DNA from: DATLWR01 sp035576205
GTDB taxonomy: Bacteria > Pseudomonadota > Zetaproteobacteria > Mariprofundales > Mariprofundaceae
Direction of reading: 5' to 3'
Length of the DNA stretch: 11,915 bases
Assembly: GCA_035576205.1 (NCBI GenBank)
Contig: DATLWR010000172.1
Coordinates: 1 to 11,915 of the forward strand
The number at the start of each line of letters is the position of its first letter. Within the stretch, counting starts at the first letter, position 1. A program made the position numbers and the translations under genes. Shown here one piece after another: positions 6,320 through 11,915 of the stretch. The notes under the pieces were generated by a model. That model was given only the letters and a program-made list of their open reading frames with translations, ran no database searches and was not told the DNA's origin.

Positions 6320-7024
6320 ATGAAGGTTCTGGTCATGGAGCACCTGGCCATCGAGCCGGCAGCCATCATCGGCGAGGTGCTGGAAGAGAACGATGTCATG
6401 CTCGAACACTACGATACGGAAAAACAGCTGGCGCCGTCACCGATCGAAGACTATGCCGGCGTCGTCATCATGGGCGGCCCGATGTCGGCCAACGACGAGC
6501 ACCTTCCATTCATCGCCGCTGAACTGGAACTGATTCGTCACGGCCTGCAGAAAGGTATGCCGATGCTCGGCATCTGCCTGGGCGCGCAAATGCTGGCCAA
6601 GGCCGCCGGTGGGCGGGTTTATGTCTCGCCAGCGCGGGAAATCGGCTGGTATCCCGTCCTTCCGACCCGGGAGGCAGCTGATGACCCGCTCTTCTCGCTG
6701 TTGCCGGCAGACGGCATGACCATTTTCCAGTGGCATGGCGAGACCTTCGACCTGCCGCCTGCCGCAACACTGCTGGCCACGAACCCCGTGGTGTCGCAGC
6801 AGGCCTTCCGACTCGGTCGCGGCCAGTACGGACTGCAGTTCCATGTCGAGGTCGATGAGGAGATTATCGATCACTGGATCGAGTCGGGCGAGAGCGAGCG
6901 TACCTTTCTCGGCGATACGGGCATTGCAGCGATCCGCAACGGCATCGCAGCCCATCTGGAACCGATGCAGGCGCTATGCCAGCGCATGGTGCTCAACTGG
7001 ATTCCGCTGTTGGGGAACCGCTGA
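6320..7024 (+). CDS. Class I glutamine amidotransferase (GMP synthase-like)
   Basis: A 234-residue stand-alone glutaminase domain. VVIMGGPMSANDE forms the oxyanion loop region, GICLGAQ carries nucleophile Cys86, and LQFHVEVDEE carries His175 and Glu177, which completes the class I triad. It should release ammonia from glutamine, or cleave a gamma-glutamyl amide, and has no synthetase domain of its own. A TTG at 6314 is in frame, but GAGG at 6308-6311 is too close to it and correctly spaced for the ATG at 6320. It follows the transglutaminase gene by 15 nt and is last in the operon. Working hypothesis: it feeds ammonia to the ATP-grasp ligase or removes a gamma-glutamyl group from its product. 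It is not GuaA, which is much longer. Confidence 0.92.
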   Translation: MKVLVMEHLAIEPAAIIGEVLEENDVMLEHYDTEKQLAPSPIEDYAGVVIMGGPMSANDEHLPFIAAELELIRHGLQKGMPMLGICLGAQMLAKAAGGRVYVSPAREIGWYPVLPTREAADDPLFSLLPADGMTIFQWHGETFDLPPAATLLATNPVVSQQAFRLGRGQYGLQFHVEVDEEIIDHWIESGESERTFLGDTGIAAIRNGIAAHLEPMQALCQRMVLNWIPLLGNR

Positions 7025-7030
7025 AACGAC

Positions 7031-7060
7031 GATGGCCGACCCCCGAAAGGGCCGGCCATC
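7031..7060. terminator. Hairpin between convergent operon and amtB1
   Basis: GATGGCCG (7031-7038) pairs with CGGCCATC (7053-7060). After one mismatch, CCC pairs with GGG around a CCGAAA loop. It lies 6 nt after the amidotransferase stop and 19 nt after the amtB1 stop on the other strand, the right place for a shared bidirectional terminator. T-runs are short (GTTTC on the minus strand, none on plus), so it is not a perfect intrinsic terminator. Confidence 0.6.
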
Positions 7061-7079
7061 ATGCTTGAGCGGAAGCGGA

Positions 7080-8291
7080 TCAGCCCAGATTCATGTCCTC
7101 TTCAGGATTGGAGCTGATCTGGTGGATCGACAGGTCGGCACCGCGGTATTCGTCCTCTTCCGAGAGCCGCAGGCCGATCGTCGCCTTGACCGCACCGTAC
7201 ACCGCAAACCCGGCCGCGACGGCAATCAGCAGTCCGGCCAGCGTACCGACAAGCTGCGACATGAAAGTCACGCCACCGGCACCCCCGAGTGCCGTGGAGC
7301 CGAAAATGCCGGCAGCAATACCGCCCCATGCGCCACAAACACCGTGCAGCGGCACCACACCCAGCACATCGTCGATCTTCAGCTTCTTCTGAATGAACTC
7401 GAAGCCGAATACGAAGCCGGCGCCGGCCACCACGCCGATCAGCAATGCACCGATCGGGTGCACGATGTCGGAGCCGGCACAGATCGCCACCAGGCCCGCC
7501 AGGGCGCCGTTATGCACGAAGCCGGGGTCGTTGCGGCCGACCACCAGGGCCGCCAGCAGACCGCCGACCATGGCCAGCAGCGAGTTGATCGCCACCAGGC
7601 CCGAGGCCGCACCGGCGCTGCCGGCGCTCATCACATTGAAGCCGAACCAGCCGACGCAAAGGATCCACGAGCCCAGCGCCAGGAACGGGATGTTGGACGG
7701 CAGGATGGCCTGCATGCGTCCGTCCTTCGTGTAGCGCCCCTTGCGTGCCCCGAGCAGCATCACGGCCCCGAGTGCCAGGAAACCGCCCATCGCATGCACT
7801 ACCACGGAGCCTGCGAAGTCATGGAAGGCGGCCCCGAAGGTGGCGGTCAGCCAGTCCTGGAAACCGAGCCTGCCACCCCAGATCAACCCTTCGTAGAAGG
7901 GATAGACCAGTGCCACCAGCAGCAGTGTCGCCAGCGCGTTGGGCCAGAAGCTGACGCGTTCGGTGATGCCGCCGGAGATGATCGCCGGGATGGCGGCCGC
8001 AAAGGTCAGCAGAAAGAAGAAGTGCACCAGTTCGTAGCCGTTCGCCTTGTCACCGATTACGGTGATTTCCGATACCGGCCCGAAAAAGGTGATGCCATAG
8101 GCGATCGCGAAGCCGACGAAGAAATAGGCGATGGTGGAAAAACCGAAATCGGTGATCACGCGAACCAGGGCGTTGACCTGGTTTTTCTTGCGTACCGTGC
8201 CCAGTTCGAGAAAGGCAAAGCCCGCGTGCATCGACAGGACCATGGCCGCACCCATGGTCAGAAAAAAGACATCCATACCTGCATTGTTCAT
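7080..8291 (-). CDS. amtB: Ammonium transporter, Amt family (first copy)
   Basis: A 403-residue, highly hydrophobic protein with the usual eleven-helix Amt pattern. It starts directly in the first membrane helix (MNNAGMDVFFLTMGAAMVLS) with no cleavable signal peptide, unlike the second copy. Key residues are present: HDFAGSVVVH with Asp158 and the first pore histidine His166, and PLHGVCGAWGG with the second pore histidine His316. The C-terminal tail GLRLSEEDEYRG is the cytoplasmic element that communicates with PII. It should conduct ammonium across the inner membrane and be blocked by the PII protein encoded 33 nt upstream. The G-run before the ATG is a rather distant ribosome binding site, about 11 nt. 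It is clearly not a recent duplicate of amtB2: loops and several helices differ. Confidence 0.95.
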   Translation of the reverse strand: MNNAGMDVFFLTMGAAMVLSMHAGFAFLELGTVRKKNQVNALVRVITDFGFSTIAYFFVGFAIAYGITFFGPVSEITVIGDKANGYELVHFFFLLTFAAAIPAIISGGITERVSFWPNALATLLLVALVYPFYEGLIWGGRLGFQDWLTATFGAAFHDFAGSVVVHAMGGFLALGAVMLLGARKGRYTKDGRMQAILPSNIPFLALGSWILCVGWFGFNVMSAGSAGAASGLVAINSLLAMVGGLLAALVVGRNDPGFVHNGALAGLVAICAGSDIVHPIGALLIGVVAGAGFVFGFEFIQKKLKIDDVLGVVPLHGVCGAWGGIAAGIFGSTALGGAGGVTFMSQLVGTLAGLLIAVAAGFAVYGAVKATIGLRLSEEDEYRGADLSIHQISSNPEEDMNLG

Positions 8292-8324
8292 TGTTGTTGA
8301 ATCCCCCCGGATTATGTTTTCGCG

Positions 8325-8663
8325 TTACAACGCTTCTTCGTTCTCTTCGCCGGTACGGATGCGGATCACCCGCTCCACCGGCGATACGAATATCTTGCCG
8401 TCACCGATCTTGTCGGTATTGGCGGCCTGACGAATGGCCGCGACGACCTCGTCGACACGGTTGTCACCGACCACCACCGAGACTTCGGTTTTCGGAACGA
8501 AATCGACGTTGTATTCAGCGCCGCGGTAGAGCTCGGTATGACCCTTCTGACGACCGTGACCGCGCACCTCGGTCACCGTCATGCCATTGATTCCGATATC
8601 CAGCAACGCATCCTTGACGTCATCCAGCTTGAACGGCTTGATCACCGCACTGATCCGTTTCAT
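8325..8663 (-). CDS. glnK: PII nitrogen-regulatory protein (first copy)
   Basis: A 112-residue PII signalling protein of full length. It begins MKRISAVIKPFKLDDVKDAL. The T-loop HTELYRGAEYNVDFVPK carries Tyr51, the uridylylation site, and Tyr46. The B-loop DKIGDGKIFV and the C-terminal VIRIRTGE complete the ATP/ADP/2-oxoglutarate site. It is expected to sense 2-oxoglutarate and energy and to plug the Amt channel when ammonium is plentiful. A perfect AAGGAGG lies 5 nt before the ATG at 8663; an in-frame ATG ten codons earlier gives a non-family extension across the ribosome binding site and is rejected. GlnK rather than GlnB is chosen because of the linked amtB and the sigma-54 promoter; the sequence alone does not separate them well. 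Confidence 0.96.
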   Translation of the reverse strand: MKRISAVIKPFKLDDVKDALLDIGINGMTVTEVRGHGRQKGHTELYRGAEYNVDFVPKTEVSVVVGDNRVDEVVAAIRQAANTDKIGDGKIFVSPVERVIRIRTGEENEEAL

Positions 8664-8684
8664 AGACCCTCCTTTTTGCACACG

Positions 8685-8717
8685 AAAAACCATCGGATGG
8701 TTGGCCCACCCGATGGT
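8685..8717 (-). terminator. Terminator-like hairpin in the glnK1 leader (possible attenuator)
   Basis: On the minus strand ACCATCGG pairs with CCGATGGT (8 bp, 8717-8710 with 8696-8689). After one mismatch a TGG/CCA extension closes a 5-nt loop, and a run of five T follows directly (8689-8685). This is the architecture of an intrinsic terminator. It lies about 10 nt after the predicted sigma-54 start and before the glnK1 ribosome binding site. It is therefore either an attenuator of glnK1 or the end of transcripts from the 359-residue gene upstream. Confidence 0.6.
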
Positions 8718-8738
8718 CTCGATAGATAATCACATTGA

Positions 8739-8753
8739 GCAATATTCGTGCCA
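8739..8753 (-). promoter_or_regulatory. Sigma-54 (-24/-12) promoter of glnK1-amtB1
   Basis: On the minus strand TGGCACG-AATA-TTGC followed by T is a perfect match to the RpoN consensus TGGCACG-N4-TTGCW. The expected start of transcription is near 8728, about 65 nt before the glnK1 ATG. Sigma-54/NtrC control of glnK-amtB is well established in proteobacteria, so context and sequence agree. No clear NtrC dyad was found in the ~90 bases upstream; it could lie within the 3' end of the upstream gene. Confidence 0.85.
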
Positions 8754-8845
8754 TAATCTCGGCAACGAAAAATCGGCAACTTAACCTCAACACGATTCCG
8801 ACTGATGCATGAACATTAGGCAACAAAGCCCAAACTTTAGTCTTT

Positions 8846-9925
8846 CTAGGGCCCCAACCTCTGCAGCAGCTCGCTCAACAGCCCCTGCTGGGCCGCCAGC
8901 ATGCGGGAGTGCAGCAACTGCTGCAGGATCTGTGCCTGCCGCTCGGAGCGTGCGACCATTTCCACGCGATCCTTCAACAGATCGAAGGAGTGAACGAACG
9001 GGATAGCCATGCGATCGAACAGGGAGGCCACACCGCTCATCTCGGCGACGTTCAACTCGCTCAGAATGGCGTCGAACAGCCGCCGGATACCATGCAGCTC
9101 GTTCCCGACGGAGCGATAGTGAACCTGTTGCGAAGCCGCCTGTAACGAGATGCGGCCGTTCTCGCATACCATCCTGTCCCACTCGCCGACCGGTACCGAA
9201 GGCTGATCCGCCTTGTTCATCAGCACCATCAGCTCCTGGTACAGCTTCATGCCGACATCGTCGGCCAGGGCGCGCTCGTAAAGTTTTACCACCCGGCTCA
9301 TCAGGGCCATCAGGTTGCGCAACGAGTAAAGCACGTGCCGGATCTCGTGCCGGCCATGGTTGATGCCGTGCGATGCCGGGCAGATGACGAATTCACCGCT
9401 CTGCATATCGTCGATGATCGTGCGACCGAAGATGTAGAAGTGGTCACCGTACAGACGCTGGCCGAATACCTCCCGGCCCAGCAGTTCGGTCACCTGCGGA
9501 AACATCAGCGGATGATCGGAAACCGTTACCGAAAAGGAGGCGTCCGGCTTGATGAGATCTTCATCGGCCCAAGGCTCCAGGCCGGAAAACTGATCGCCTC
9601 CGAGAATCTTCGCGGCCTTGGGGCGCGACCAGATACCCATGAAATAGAAATAATCGGACGCCAGCGAATCGTCCTTCAACGAGATAATGATGGTCACGGG
9701 CTGTTCGCGGTACACGGCGTCGAAGGCCATGATATCGTCGCTCCAGCTGACCTCGACATTCTCGATACCGAGACTGGAGAGCATGCTGATGCTGTTGCCT
9801 ACGAACATTTCGCGGCTGCAAGCCTCCTTGGCGAAAGCCCAGACATGGCCGGCCAGCGGCAACTGGTTGGGTTCCAGAATGCGGTCTTTCAGCGACAAGG
9901 CATGCAGCAGCAGTGAAGTTCCCAT
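8846..9925 (-). CDS. Protein of unknown function between the two PII/Amt pairs
   Basis: A 359-residue protein that I do not recognise with confidence. It has no signal peptide or membrane segment and should be cytoplasmic. Residues 1-190 look alpha/beta (for example EPVTIIISL-like strands, DHFYIFGRTIIDD), with an aromatic patch DYFYFMGIW at about 91-99. From about residue 195 to the end it is helical and probably coiled-coil (RHEIRHVLYSLRNLMALMSR, then FDLLKDRVEMVARSERQAQI). The order of the C-terminal helices loosely recalls DUF3422, but the two membrane helices expected there are absent, so this is only a hint. AAGGA lies about 8 nt before the ATG. It sits on the same strand as both PII/Amt pairs, separated by 163 and 182 nt gaps. 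The codon use and reading frame look like a real gene. A nitrogen-related role is guessed from position only. Confidence 0.8.
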   Translation of the reverse strand: MGTSLLLHALSLKDRILEPNQLPLAGHVWAFAKEACSREMFVGNSISMLSSLGIENVEVSWSDDIMAFDAVYREQPVTIIISLKDDSLASDYFYFMGIWSRPKAAKILGGDQFSGLEPWADEDLIKPDASFSVTVSDHPLMFPQVTELLGREVFGQRLYGDHFYIFGRTIIDDMQSGEFVICPASHGINHGRHEIRHVLYSLRNLMALMSRVVKLYERALADDVGMKLYQELMVLMNKADQPSVPVGEWDRMVCENGRISLQAASQQVHYRSVGNELHGIRRLFDAILSELNVAEMSGVASLFDRMAIPFVHSFDLLKDRVEMVARSERQAQILQQLLHSRMLAAQQGLLSELLQRLGP

Positions 9926-9959
9926 GATCTGTTTCCTTTTACGTCTCTATGAACGGAGC

Positions 9960-9983
9960 GGGGGCGGAGCAAGCTCCGCCCCC
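9960..9983 (-). terminator. Perfect 10-bp GC hairpin after amtB2
   Basis: GGGGGCGGAG (9960-9969) pairs perfectly with CTCCGCCCCC (9974-9983) around a 4-nt loop. It lies about 105 nt after the amtB2 stop and 35 nt before the next minus-strand start. It probably ends or stabilises the amtB2 message. No T-run follows on the minus strand, so Rho-independent termination is not certain. Confidence 0.5.
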
Positions 9984-9991
9984 ATTCCGAA

Positions 9992-10040
9992 TGTGTAAAG
10001 CCTGGCATGAATACCGGGTTGGAGTGCCCTGCCTTACACA
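9992..10040. repeat. Imperfect inverted repeat in the amtB2 downstream region
   Basis: TGTGTAA (9992-9998) is matched by TTACACA (10034-10040), and inside it GGCA (10004-10007) by TGCC (10025-10028), with small internal mismatches and a 17-nt loop. Together with the hairpin at 9960-9983 it fills most of the gap after amtB2. It may be RNA structure at the end of the message or a protein-binding dyad. No promoter is recognisable in this gap. Confidence 0.35.
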
Positions 10041-10088
10041 ATCTGCAGGGACCGCTGCCCCCTGCCAATAGCCATCAGCAGCCCAGGA

Positions 10089-11387
10089 TTACTGAACCCT
10101 GTCGTAGACCTGCTCGCCATGCTGGGTGATATCCAGACCCTGGATCTCATCCTCTTCGCTGACGCGCAGACCGATGATCACGTCGATCACCTTCAGGATG
10201 ATGAACGTGGCCACAGCGTCATAAACGATGGTCGAGAGCACGGCCTTGGCCTGAACACCCACCTGCGAAATGATGGTCATGCCTTCGTGCAGGCCAGCGC
10301 CGCCGAAGCTCGAGGAGACGAACACGCCGGTCAGCAGCGCACCGACGATACCGCCGATGCCGTGTACGCCGAACGCATCCAGCGAGTCGTCATAACCCAG
10401 CATCTTCTTCAGCGAGGCAACCGCCCAGAAGCAGAGCACGCCGGCGGCAAAGCCGATCACCAGTGCGCCGATCGGGCCCACGAAACCGGAGGCCGGGGTA
10501 ATGGCGACCAGACCAGCCACGGCACCCGAGCAGGCACCCAGCAGGCTCGGCTTCTTGTAGACGATCCATTCGGCGAAGGTCCAGGCCAGAACAGCCATGG
10601 CCGTCGCAACCTGGGTGACCAGCAGCGCCATGCCGGCGGTGCCGTCAGCAGCCAGTTCCGAACCGGCATTGAAGCCGAACCAGCCGACCCACAGCAGGGC
10701 TGCGCCGATCAGCGTCAGGGTCAGGTTGTGCGGCAGGATCGGCTCCTTCGGATAACCGATGCGCTTGCCCAGCACCAGTGCGCAAACGAGGCCTGCCACA
10801 CCGGCATTGATGTGCACCACGGTACCGCCTGCGAAGTCGAGCGTACCGGCGTTCTGCAGGAAGCCGCCACCCCATACCCAGTGGGCGATCGGCGAATATA
10901 CCGCCAGCACCCACAGGCCGGTGAACAGCATCAGGGCCGAGAACTTCATGCGCTCGGCAAATGCACCGATGATCAGCACCGGCGTGATGATCGCGAAGGT
11001 CATCTGGAAGGTCGCGAACACGGTCTCCGGAATGCTGCCGGAGAGTGCGTCATAGCCGACACCGGCGAAGAAAGCCTTGGACAGGCCGCCGACATAGGAG
11101 TTGCCGTCGGCAAAGGCCAGCGAATAACCGCAGACCACCCACAGAACCGAAATCAGCGATGCCATGGCGATACTCTGCATGCACATCGACAGGACGTTCT
11201 TCTTGCGGACCATACCGCCGTAGAACAGCGCCAGGCCCGGCAGGGTCATCAGCAGCACCAGGGCGGTGGCGGTAATCATCCACGCCGTATTGCCGCTATC
11301 CAGCTTGGCCTCATCTGCGAAGGCGATGCCCGGCAGCAGCAAGCCCAGAGGAAGCAGCGCACCTATTTTCATCATCATGTTTTTCAT
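10089..11387 (-). CDS. amtB: Ammonium transporter, Amt family (second copy, with signal peptide)
   Basis: A 432-residue Amt channel that begins with a cleavable signal peptide: basic MKNMMMKIG, a hydrophobic core LLPLGLLLPGIA, and likely cleavage after AFA before DEAK. This resembles E. coli AmtB. Functional residues are present: LDFAGGTVVHINAG with Asp184 and His192, FGVHGIGG with His342, and GWFGFNAGS with Ser243. The tail ends in GLRVSEEDEIQGLDITQHG, the PII-contacting cytoplasmic part. An in-frame TTG at 11399 is possible, but GGAGG lies 5 nt before the ATG at 11387, which also gives the better signal peptide. It begins 17 nt after the glnK2 stop, so the two are one transcription unit. 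It differs strongly from amtB1 in the N-terminus and the loops. Confidence 0.96.
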   Translation of the reverse strand: MKNMMMKIGALLPLGLLLPGIAFADEAKLDSGNTAWMITATALVLLMTLPGLALFYGGMVRKKNVLSMCMQSIAMASLISVLWVVCGYSLAFADGNSYVGGLSKAFFAGVGYDALSGSIPETVFATFQMTFAIITPVLIIGAFAERMKFSALMLFTGLWVLAVYSPIAHWVWGGGFLQNAGTLDFAGGTVVHINAGVAGLVCALVLGKRIGYPKEPILPHNLTLTLIGAALLWVGWFGFNAGSELAADGTAGMALLVTQVATAMAVLAWTFAEWIVYKKPSLLGACSGAVAGLVAITPASGFVGPIGALVIGFAAGVLCFWAVASLKKMLGYDDSLDAFGVHGIGGIVGALLTGVFVSSSFGGAGLHEGMTIISQVGVQAKAVLSTIVYDAVATFIILKVIDVIIGLRVSEEDEIQGLDITQHGEQVYDRVQ

Positions 11388-11404
11388 ATGTTCCTCCAAT
11401 ATTC

Positions 11405-11746
11405 TCAGCTGAGGGCTTCAGCATCGGTTTCGCCGGTACGGATACGCACCACCTTCTCGACGCTGGTCACAAAGATCTTGCCGTCGCCTACCTTGCCGGA
11501 GCGCGCCGCTTCGATAATCGCGTTGATCACGGTATCCACCTGCTCCGCATTGACGACGGTGGTGATTTCGGTCTTGGGAACGAAATCCACGTTGTATTCG
11601 GCGCCGCGATAGAGCTCGGTATGGCCCTTCTGACGTCCATAACCGCGCACCTCGGTGACGGTCAGGCCGGTGACGCCGATCTCGGTCAGGGCATCTTTCA
11701 CATCATCGAGCTTGAACGGCTTGATGATGGCTTTGATCATTTTCAT
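11405..11746 (-). CDS. glnK: PII nitrogen-regulatory protein (second copy)
   Basis: A 113-residue full-length PII protein (MKMIKAIIKPFKLDDVKDAL). It has the same T-loop as the first copy, HTELYRGAEYNVDFVPK, with uridylylation site Tyr51. The B-loop is SGKVGDGKIFV and the end is RIRTGETDAEALS. It differs from copy one mainly in the strand after the T-loop (ITTVVNAEQVDTVINAI) and at the C-terminus, so the two could form mixed trimers. AAGGAG lies 8 nt before the ATG. The partner is the Amt channel encoded immediately after it. No sigma-54 site is visible in the 109-nt gap upstream, so expression may come from a promoter before the next gene to the right, outside the window. Confidence 0.96.
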   Translation of the reverse strand: MKMIKAIIKPFKLDDVKDALTEIGVTGLTVTEVRGYGRQKGHTELYRGAEYNVDFVPKTEITTVVNAEQVDTVINAIIEAARSGKVGDGKIFVTSVEKVVRIRTGETDAEALS

Positions 11747-11791
11747 AATTCTCTCTCCTTGGTTGATCTGGTTAAAACTTCCGAGGATCCG

Positions 11792-11818
11792 GGGGGAACG
11801 GATTGGAGCCGTTCCCCC
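11792..11818. terminator. Perfect 10-bp hairpin upstream of glnK2
   Basis: GGGGGAACGG (11792-11801) pairs perfectly with CCGTTCCCCC (11809-11818) around a 7-nt loop. On the minus strand it lies after the right-edge gene and before glnK2. A GTTTTAA stretch follows only about 12 nt later, so it is a partial terminator or a processing/stabilising structure between co-transcribed genes. Confidence 0.5.
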
Positions 11819-11826
11819 TTCTCACC

Positions 11827-11846
11827 TCCGATCCGGGGGGATCGGA
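11827..11846. repeat. Second hairpin upstream of glnK2
   Basis: TCCGATCC (11827-11834) pairs with GGATCGGA (11839-11846) with a GGGG loop. It directly follows the stop of the right-edge gene on the minus strand. The 12-mer GATCCGGGGGGA occurs here (11830-11841) and again at 11786-11797, so the two hairpin regions share a short direct repeat. Confidence 0.45.
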
Positions 11847-11855
11847 AACGCCTCA

Positions 11856-11915
11856 TCAGTAGCTGAAGTTCAGACCGGCAACGAACTCGGGCTTGACGGA
11901 AGTGCCGTAGATGTA
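11856..11915 (-). CDS. C-terminal end of a probable outer-membrane beta-barrel (porin-like) protein
   Basis: Only the last 19 codons and a TGA stop are inside the window. The peptide ends KPEFVAGLNFSY, with alternating hydrophobic residues and a terminal aromatic, the usual signal of an outer-membrane beta-barrel final strand. A TorF-type putative porin gene (TIGR02001) is known to precede glnK-amtB in several betaproteobacteria, which agrees with the order here. The family name is inference from this context and the short tail. It probably shares a promoter with glnK2-amtB2. Confidence 0.5.
   Translation of the reverse strand, partial: YIYGTSVKPEFVAGLNFSY

Noticed and set aside
6735..8300. 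A 521-codon open frame on the plus strand
   Set aside because: It runs through the amidotransferase gene in another frame and then antisense through amtB1. It has the low-complexity His/Gln/Arg composition of a shadow frame.
10119..11612. A 497-codon open frame on the plus strand
   Set aside because: It is antisense to amtB2 and glnK2 and rich in His, Gln, Asp, Arg and Gly, as expected from the complement of a GC-rich membrane-protein gene. It matches no family.
1..11915. tRNA, rRNA, CRISPR array, transposase or integrase
   Set aside because: None was seen on either strand. The AT-rich block at 1-513 is the only hint of mobile DNA, and it is explained by the DUF4238 frame.

Overview
The window comes from a GC-rich Gram-negative proteobacterium. 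The perfect sigma-54 promoter, the PII/Amt gene order, the YbiB-type TrpD-like protein and the beta-barrel-type C-terminus at the right edge best fit a betaproteobacterium, perhaps of the Rhodocyclales. That placement is inference, not a database result. The first ~510 bases are much richer in A+T than everything to their right, so a block of different origin begins at the left edge.

Layout. (1) 1-513, minus: 5' part of a DUF4238-type gene that runs off the left edge, in the AT-rich block. (2) 540-2071, minus: a two-gene unit, ybiB (TrpD-like, PRPP loop lost) followed 2 nt later by a DJ-1/PfpI-family gene. (3) 2072-2344: divergent intergenic region with a near-consensus sigma-54 promoter (2211-2225) and a strong leader hairpin. 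(4) 2345-7024, plus: a tight five-gene operon encoding a cyclic-nucleotide-binding-fold protein without a DNA-binding domain, a circularly permuted type 2 ATP-grasp, an alpha-E protein, a transglutaminase-like cysteine peptidase and a class I glutamine amidotransferase. (5) 7031-7060: hairpin between convergent units. (6) 7080-8753, minus: a PII gene (here glnK1) and an ammonium transporter gene (amtB1) behind a perfect sigma-54 promoter and a terminator-like leader hairpin. (7) 8846-9925, minus: a 359-residue protein I cannot assign. (8) 10089-11746, minus: a second PII/ammonium transporter pair (glnK2-amtB2). (9) 11856-11915, minus: the last 19 codons of a probable outer-membrane beta-barrel gene.

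How it fits together. The right part is an ammonium uptake and nitrogen-sensing locus: two PII proteins with the uridylylation tyrosine and two dissimilar Amt channels. The left operon belongs to the ATP-grasp/alpha-E/transglutaminase class predicted to make and process an amide-linked peptide. Its glutaminase-type amidotransferase could supply ammonia. The promoter of this operon and that of glnK1 share TGGCACGAAT, which suggests joint control by sigma-54/NtrC in nitrogen limitation. This link between an uncharacterised peptide-amidoligase operon and PII/Amt is the most interesting point of the window.
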